A stretch of 8,004 bases of DNA from contig JAENIZ010000085.1 of the NCBI GenBank assembly GCA_016844485.1, forward strand, positions 1-8,004, given 5' to 3'. The notes below the pieces were generated by a model, which was given only the letters and a program-made list of their open reading frames with translations, was not told the origin of the DNA and did no database searches. Below, one piece after another: positions 4,347 through 8,004 of the stretch. Origin of the DNA: Gammaproteobacteria bacterium (GTDB lineage Bacteria > Pseudomonadota > Gammaproteobacteria > Eutrophobiales > Eutrophobiaceae). Each line of letters opens with the position of its first letter. Within the stretch, counting starts at the first letter, position 1. A program made the position numbers and the translations under genes.

Positions 4347-7076
4347 ATGAAACAGCGAAAAAAAACCGGAAAACGAAGCGGGAAGATACGCAAGATTTCT
4401 GAAGAGAATCTGAATATCTACCAGCAGATATTTAATTCAAGCAACAACTTTCAGTCATTTATTGCAACGGATTATACATATCAGGCTGTCAACACCATGT
4501 ATGTCAAGAGTCTGGACAGGCCGAGAGAAGAGATTATAGGGCATAGCGTTGAAGAAATTTTTGGAAAGGAACATTTTAAAAAATTCAAGCCACATCTGGA
4601 CGAGTGTTTGGCCGGAAAACCTGTTCAGTTTGAGGAATACGCCGACATACCTGCACTGGGGCGGCGTTGCTTTAATGTCCATTTAAATCCGTCCATTGAC
4701 AAGAATGGGAAAATCAACGGTATCGTAGTCAATGCAATTGACATTACTGAACGCAAGGCCACTGAGAAAACCCCACCGGCAAGTGAAGAAAATTTCAAAC
4801 AACTGATTGAAAATATCAATCAGGTTTTCTGGCTGCATGATGTGACAAACAATCGCGTTACTTACGTCAGTCCGGCGTATGAAAAAATCTGGGGCCGGCC
4901 GGTAAAAGATATCGAAACAAATCAAACTGCCTGGATTGAATCAATACATCCGGAAGATCGGCAGCGTATAGAAGAGGAATTCAGGCAACAAATTAATAAA
5001 ATACCATTTGATGATATTTACCGGATTATCCGGCCGAATGGTGAAGTACGCTGGATCCATGACAGAGGTTTCCCAATTATCGACAAGGAAGGCAAGGTTA
5101 AATTACTTGCCGGCATTGCTGAAGACATCACTGAACGCAAGCAGGCCAATGAATCACTGGAACAATCGGTTTCACTTCTTCGCGCCACCCTGGATTCGAC
5201 GGCCGATGGCATCCTGGTTGTAGACCTAAAAGGCCATATCGTCAGCTTTAATCATCGCTTTATGGAGCTTTGGAGGATACCCGCTTCCGTTATCGACACT
5301 CGTGATGACAACCGGGCACTGGCCTTCGTTCTCGATCAGTTGCGGGACCCTGATCAGTTTCTCAACAAGGTGCGAGGACTGTATAACCAACCCAGTGTCG
5401 AGAGCTTCGATCAGATTGAGTTCAAAGACGGCAGGATCTTCGAGCGGTATTCGCGGCCACAACTAAACGGCCCTTTAATCACCGGCAGGGTCTGGAGCTT
5501 CCGCGATGTCACCAGCCGCAAACTGGCTGAGGAACGCCAGCGCAATCTCGCCAGCGCCATTGAACAGACTGACGATGCCGTGCTGATCACCGACCCGGAC
5601 GGGATCATCGAGTACGTCAATCCGGCGTATGAACGGAGCACGGGTTACACGCGCGCCGAGGCGTTGGGAAACAAGCCGAGCCTGGTCAAATCGGGCCTCC
5701 ACGACAAGGCCTTCTTCCAGAACCTGTGGCAGACGATCCAGCGTGGCGAAGCATTCCGGGGGGTCTTCACCAACCGCAGAAAGAATGGCGAGCTGTTTTA
5801 CGAGGAGAAAACCATTACGCCGCTCAAGGATGAACTGGGAAATATCACCCATTACGTCTCTACCGCCAAAGACATCACCGGGCGCAAGCGGGCCGAAGAG
5901 GAACGCTTGCATCTGCAAAGTCAATTACAACAGGCACAAAAAATGGAGGCCATCGGCCAGTTGACCGGCGGCATCGCCCACGACTTCAATAATATCCTGA
6001 CCAGTATCCTGGGCTTTTCTGATCTGGCAATCACACACTTCGCGACTGATCAGAAAAGCAAACCATACCAGTATCTGCGTGAGATCCAGATCGCCGGAGA
6101 ACGGGCCCGGGACCTGGTCGCCAAGATGCTCACCTTCAGCCGGGGCGCAAAAATAGAAGTAAAATCGTTGCAGATCGCCCCCATGGTGAAGGAAGTAGTG
6201 CAAACATTGAGATCAATCCTGCCTGCCAGCATCGAACTCACCTGCCGGATCGGAGAGAATGTGCCGGCGGTGATGATGGACGAGGTACAGTTGCATCAGA
6301 TTCTTATGAACCTGTGCATTAATGCACGTGACGCCCTGGAAGGACAGGGCAATATCGAAATCAGCCTGCATCACCGCAGGAAACTCCGCTTTGTCTGTGA
6401 TTCCTGCCACCGGGACCTGAAGGGCGACTTCGTTGAACTTGTCGTGAAAGACGACGGCCAGGGTATCCCTGAGGAAGTACTGCCGCGCATCTTCGAACCT
6501 TTTTTCACCACCAAGGAGATAGGTAAAGGGACAGGCATGGGACTTTCCATGGTGCATGGCATCGTACACGAACATGGCGGCCATATCCGCGTGACATCCG
6601 TGCAGGAACAAGGCAGTACTTTCATGTTGCTGTTACCTGTCGCGACACAGGAAACTATGGCACCTCTCACAGTACCGAAGTCAGTACCTCGAGTTAACGC
6701 AACCGGCGGACGCATCCTGATTGTGGATGACGAACCTGCACTGACCCGCTTTTTTACCGAACTATTGGAGAAACATGGCTATACAGTCAAATCCTTTAAC
6801 GATCCTGTCGAGGCCCTGGTTTACTTTCAGGCTAACCCGGATGCAGTGGACCTGGTGCTCACTGATCAGACCATGCCGCAGATGACAGGCACGGAGATGG
6901 TGCAGGAAATATTTAAACTGCGCCGGGATCTTCCTGTGATCCTCGCTACGGGTTATAGCGATCTGATCGATGAGGCGGGGGCGAAACAATTGAACATTAG
7001 TGCCTTTTTGAGTAAGCCGATAGAGGCAAACCAGTTGCTGGCGCTTATCGGAGAATTATTAGGGACGAAGATGTAG
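4347..7076 (+). CDS. Hybrid sensor histidine kinase with four PAS domains and a receiver domain
   Basis: Predicted cytosolic sensor: no signal peptide or membrane segment is seen in 909 residues. Order: four PAS domains at about 20-135, 145-265, 275-390 and 400-515, each ending in a DITERK/DVTSRK/DITGRK-type motif (132, 260, 387, 509); HisKA about 532-600 with phospho-acceptor H545 in GGIAHDFNNIL; HATPase about 640-765 with N box NARDAL (N659), G1 DDGQGIP (702-708) and G2 GKGTGMGL (726-733); receiver 790-905 with D794/D795, phospho-acceptor D840 in LTDQTMPQ and K890. A C-x2-C-H (C684, C687, H688) sits in the ATPase domain. The stimulus and output are unknown: there is no partner regulator beside it and no output domain, so a phosphorelay to a distant protein is likely. 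ATG 4347 has only a weak AGG 12 bases upstream, and a stop at 4320-4322 rules out much longer in-frame starts. Composition changes sharply inside the gene. Confidence 0.92.
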   Translation: MKQRKKTGKRSGKIRKISEENLNIYQQIFNSSNNFQSFIATDYTYQAVNTMYVKSLDRPREEIIGHSVEEIFGKEHFKKFKPHLDECLAGKPVQFEEYADIPALGRRCFNVHLNPSIDKNGKINGIVVNAIDITERKATEKTPPASEENFKQLIENINQVFWLHDVTNNRVTYVSPAYEKIWGRPVKDIETNQTAWIESIHPEDRQRIEEEFRQQINKIPFDDIYRIIRPNGEVRWIHDRGFPIIDKEGKVKLLAGIAEDITERKQANESLEQSVSLLRATLDSTADGILVVDLKGHIVSFNHRFMELWRIPASVIDTRDDNRALAFVLDQLRDPDQFLNKVRGLYNQPSVESFDQIEFKDGRIFERYSRPQLNGPLITGRVWSFRDVTSRKLAEERQRNLASAIEQTDDAVLITDPDGIIEYVNPAYERSTGYTRAEALGNKPSLVKSGLHDKAFFQNLWQTIQRGEAFRGVFTNRRKNGELFYEEKTITPLKDELGNITHYVSTAKDITGRKRAEEERLHLQSQLQQAQKMEAIGQLTGGIAHDFNNILTSILGFSDLAITHFATDQKSKPYQYLREIQIAGERARDLVAKMLTFSRGAKIEVKSLQIAPMVKEVVQTLRSILPASIELTCRIGENVPAVMMDEVQLHQILMNLCINARDALEGQGNIEISLHHRRKLRFVCDSCHRDLKGDFVELVVKDDGQGIPEEVLPRIFEPFFTTKEIGKGTGMGLSMVHGIVHEHGGHIRVTSVQEQGSTFMLLLPVATQETMAPLTVPKSVPRVNATGGRILIVDDEPALTRFFTELLEKHGYTVKSFNDPVEALVYFQANPDAVDLVLTDQTMPQMTGTEMVQEIFKLRRDLPVILATGYSDLIDEAGAKQLNISAFLSKPIEANQLLALIGELLGTKM

Positions 7077-7111
7077 GACAAATCTGTAATCTCATGTAGG
7101 ACAGATTTGTA
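7071..7111 (+). repeat. Combined direct and inverted repeat at the kinase stop
   Basis: Two 18-base copies beginning ATGTAGGACA lie at 7071-7088 and 7094-7111 with two mismatches (period 23); the first includes the TAG stop of the kinase gene. Within them ACAAATCTGT (7078-7087) and ACAGATTTGT (7101-7110) are exact reverse complements, giving a 10-bp stem with a 13-base loop. It could act as a terminator or processing hairpin for the kinase mRNA, but no T tract follows directly. Confidence 0.55.
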
Positions 7112-7134
7112 CACTAATAAATGGTTTTGTTTCC

Positions 7135-7180
7135 TATACTTATTCAGATATATACTTATTTAAATGATTTTGAGAATAAG
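7135..7180. repeat. TATACTTATT direct repeat with flanking inverted arms
   Basis: TATACTTATT occurs exactly at 7135-7144 and 7151-7160 (period 16). CTTATTC at 7139-7145 is the reverse complement of GAATAAG at 7174-7180, and GTTTGTT at 7180-7186 of AACAAAC at 7243-7249. The region is AT-rich, so some of this may be chance. Confidence 0.35.
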
Positions 7181-7210
7181 TTTGTTTGTATCTGTTGGAG
7201 TTCATACAGC

Positions 7211-7243
7211 TACGGTGTGCTGCATTAATGCAACACTACCGTA
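7211..7243. repeat. 33-bp imperfect palindrome, operator or hairpin candidate
   Basis: TACGGTGTGCTGCATT (7211-7226) mirrors AATGCAACACTACCGTA (7227-7243): every base pairs except one mismatch and one extra T on the right side. The centre TGCATTAATGCA (7221-7232) is itself a palindrome apart from no spacer, so as DNA it is two-fold symmetric. It may be a dimeric regulator site or, in RNA, a stem that ends transcription. It lies in the gap between convergent genes, where neither has its promoter. Confidence 0.5.
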
Positions 7244-7390
7244 ACAAACAATCTCCATATTGAAGCAGGTGCTTCATCCCTGATGTTGAAGTGTCTGCAT
7301 TAGCCAAACGTCCCGCAGCACACATTATCGGTGAGGCTCTTCCACCGGCGGGTGATTCACTCCAGCGATCGGTCCAATTAATCAATGTAG

Positions 7391-8004
7391 TCAATCTATA
7401 CGGCCAATCGCGTCCGCGAGTCTCTTGCGATCGGGAATTATGAATTCGTGATCCTTCTGCGAGATGAGGCCCTTTTGCCGCAAGCGGATCAACGAACGGC
7501 TGGCGGTTTCGGGGGCCGTGCAAACCAGTTGACCCAGAGTCGTTCGCTTCAAGCGGATCGGTAGTCCGATCTCTTTCACGATGCCGGGCCTTACCATATC
7601 GGCCAGTTGCAGGAAGATATGAGCGAGCCGGTCGGAAACAGTCCGAGATTGCAGATTGTTGTAGAGAACCTCTAAGCGTTTGATCTTGCGCGAGAGTTGT
7701 TGGGCTATCTTGAGGATGAACGCGTTATCCCTCTCGATTTGCGCGCTGATCATCTCGCGACTGGCAAACCCAATTTGCGTCTTCACGAGGGTAGAGGCTG
7801 AGGCCGAGTACGTCTTTGTCGCCAGAACCATGTCCGCTAATTCAATAAGGTCTCCTGTCCCCAAGAGATCAACCATGTATTCCTTTCCACTACCATCAAG
7901 AATCGTCTGCATCCCCACTCCATTGCAGACCACGTGAACCCCGACATTGGGCTCTCCTTCATCAACCACACGCTGTCCGGGCAGGTACGTTTTCCAGATG
8001 ATGG
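7391..8004 (-). CDS. Crp/Fnr-family transcription regulator, start outside the window
   Basis: Reads right to left; the frame stays open from the stop at 7391-7393 through the right edge, with IIWKTYLPGQRVVDEGEP encoded at the edge and matching the start of a cNMP-binding-type beta barrel. The GTG at 7967-7969 falls inside this barrel and is not the true start. Seen: barrel GVGMQTILDGSGKEYMVDLLGTGDLIEL, a long dimerisation helix (about ISAQIERDNAFILKIAQQLSRKIKRLEVLYNN), and a C-terminal winged HTH with TTLGQLVCTAPETASRSLIRLRQKGLI. The recognition helix has E-x2-S-R, as in FNR, suggesting TTGA-like half-sites. No FNR-type cysteine cluster is visible, but its usual N-terminal place is off the window, so the ligand (cyclic nucleotide, oxygen via Fe-S, NO or heme) is unknown. 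Convergent with the kinase gene. GC content is above that of the uvrC region. Confidence 0.88.
   Translation of the reverse strand, partial: IIWKTYLPGQRVVDEGEPNVGVHVVCNGVGMQTILDGSGKEYMVDLLGTGDLIELADMVLATKTYSASASTLVKTQIGFASREMISAQIERDNAFILKIAQQLSRKIKRLEVLYNNLQSRTVSDRLAHIFLQLADMVRPGIVKEIGLPIRLKRTTLGQLVCTAPETASRSLIRLRQKGLISQKDHEFIIPDRKRLADAIGRID

Larger units (their letters stand above)
7077..7390. other. Non-coding gap between convergent kinase and Crp/Fnr genes
   Basis: No convincing gene is seen in these 314 bases; the minus-strand open frame entering it from the right has no recognisable protein. The gap holds, from left to right, the repeat at the kinase stop, an AT-rich stretch with TATACTTATT repeated and CTTATTC/GAATAAG arms, an imperfect 33-bp palindrome, a 16-bp near-palindrome TGAAGCA-GG-TGCTTCA (7261-7276), and small hairpin options at 7329-7354 (CGGTG/CACCG or CACC/GGTG) that might help end the minus-strand transcript. 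Confidence 0.5.

Noticed and set aside
5475..5924. 149-codon minus-strand frame opposite the kinase
   Set aside because: It is antisense to a well-supported PAS domain in a GC-rich stretch, with no recognisable motifs.
7077..7390. Insertion sequence or MITE
   Set aside because: Several short inverted arms exist, but no matching terminal pair with target-site duplication could be found.
7236..7523. 95-codon minus-strand frame partly in the gap and partly over the Crp/Fnr gene
   Set aside because: It overlaps the HTH-coding end of the regulator in another frame, is rich in R, P and G, and has no family resemblance.

Overview
The window looks like part of a proteobacterial chromosome, most likely beta- or gammaproteobacterial. 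The main argument is the order uvrC, pgsA, tRNA-Gly(GCC), tRNA-Cys(GCA), tRNA-Leu(TAA), all on one strand. This is the order of the E. coli uvrC-pgsA-glyW-cysT-leuZ region and is also found in relatives. A Nitrosomonas-like betaproteobacterium would fit, but that is a guess. The left half has a moderate base composition (about 42% GC in a uvrC sample, 1681-1740).

Layout. 1-686: C-terminal part of a catalase-like heme protein of the y4iL type, whose start lies off the left edge. 687-841: an extremely AT-rich gap. 842-3710: a tightly packed block of a family 5 uracil-DNA glycosylase, uvrC, and pgsA. 3718-4098: a tRNA cluster with a good sigma70 promoter in front and a strong hairpin terminator after its first tRNA. 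4099-4346: leader region full of small repeats and hairpins. 4347-7076: a 909-residue hybrid sensor kinase with four PAS domains, HisKA, HATPase and a receiver domain. 7077-7390: non-coding gap with several direct and inverted repeats. 7391-8004 on the minus strand: a Crp/Fnr-family regulator that runs off the right edge and converges on the kinase gene.

The most notable observation is that uvrC is not intact as read here. The GIY-YIG, iron-sulfur, UVR, RNase H-like and HhH parts are all recognisable and well conserved, with their catalytic residues. However, the gene is split over three reading frames: one break lies just before the GVY motif, and a second, with roughly 50 residues missing, lies between the N-terminal half and the RNase H-like nuclease. 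The gene is either a recent pseudogene or carries sequence or assembly errors. The DNA repair block would otherwise pair uracil removal with nucleotide excision repair, followed by phospholipid synthesis.

The right part differs in character. The kinase gene changes from about 36% GC in sampled stretches near its 5' end to about 59% in sampled stretches of its fourth PAS domain. The Crp/Fnr gene is also GC-richer (about 55% in one sample). Together with the position directly downstream of a tRNA cluster, this suggests mosaic or acquired DNA, but no integrase or attachment-site duplication is visible. I found no CRISPR array, transposase, phage gene or convincing new multi-gene system.
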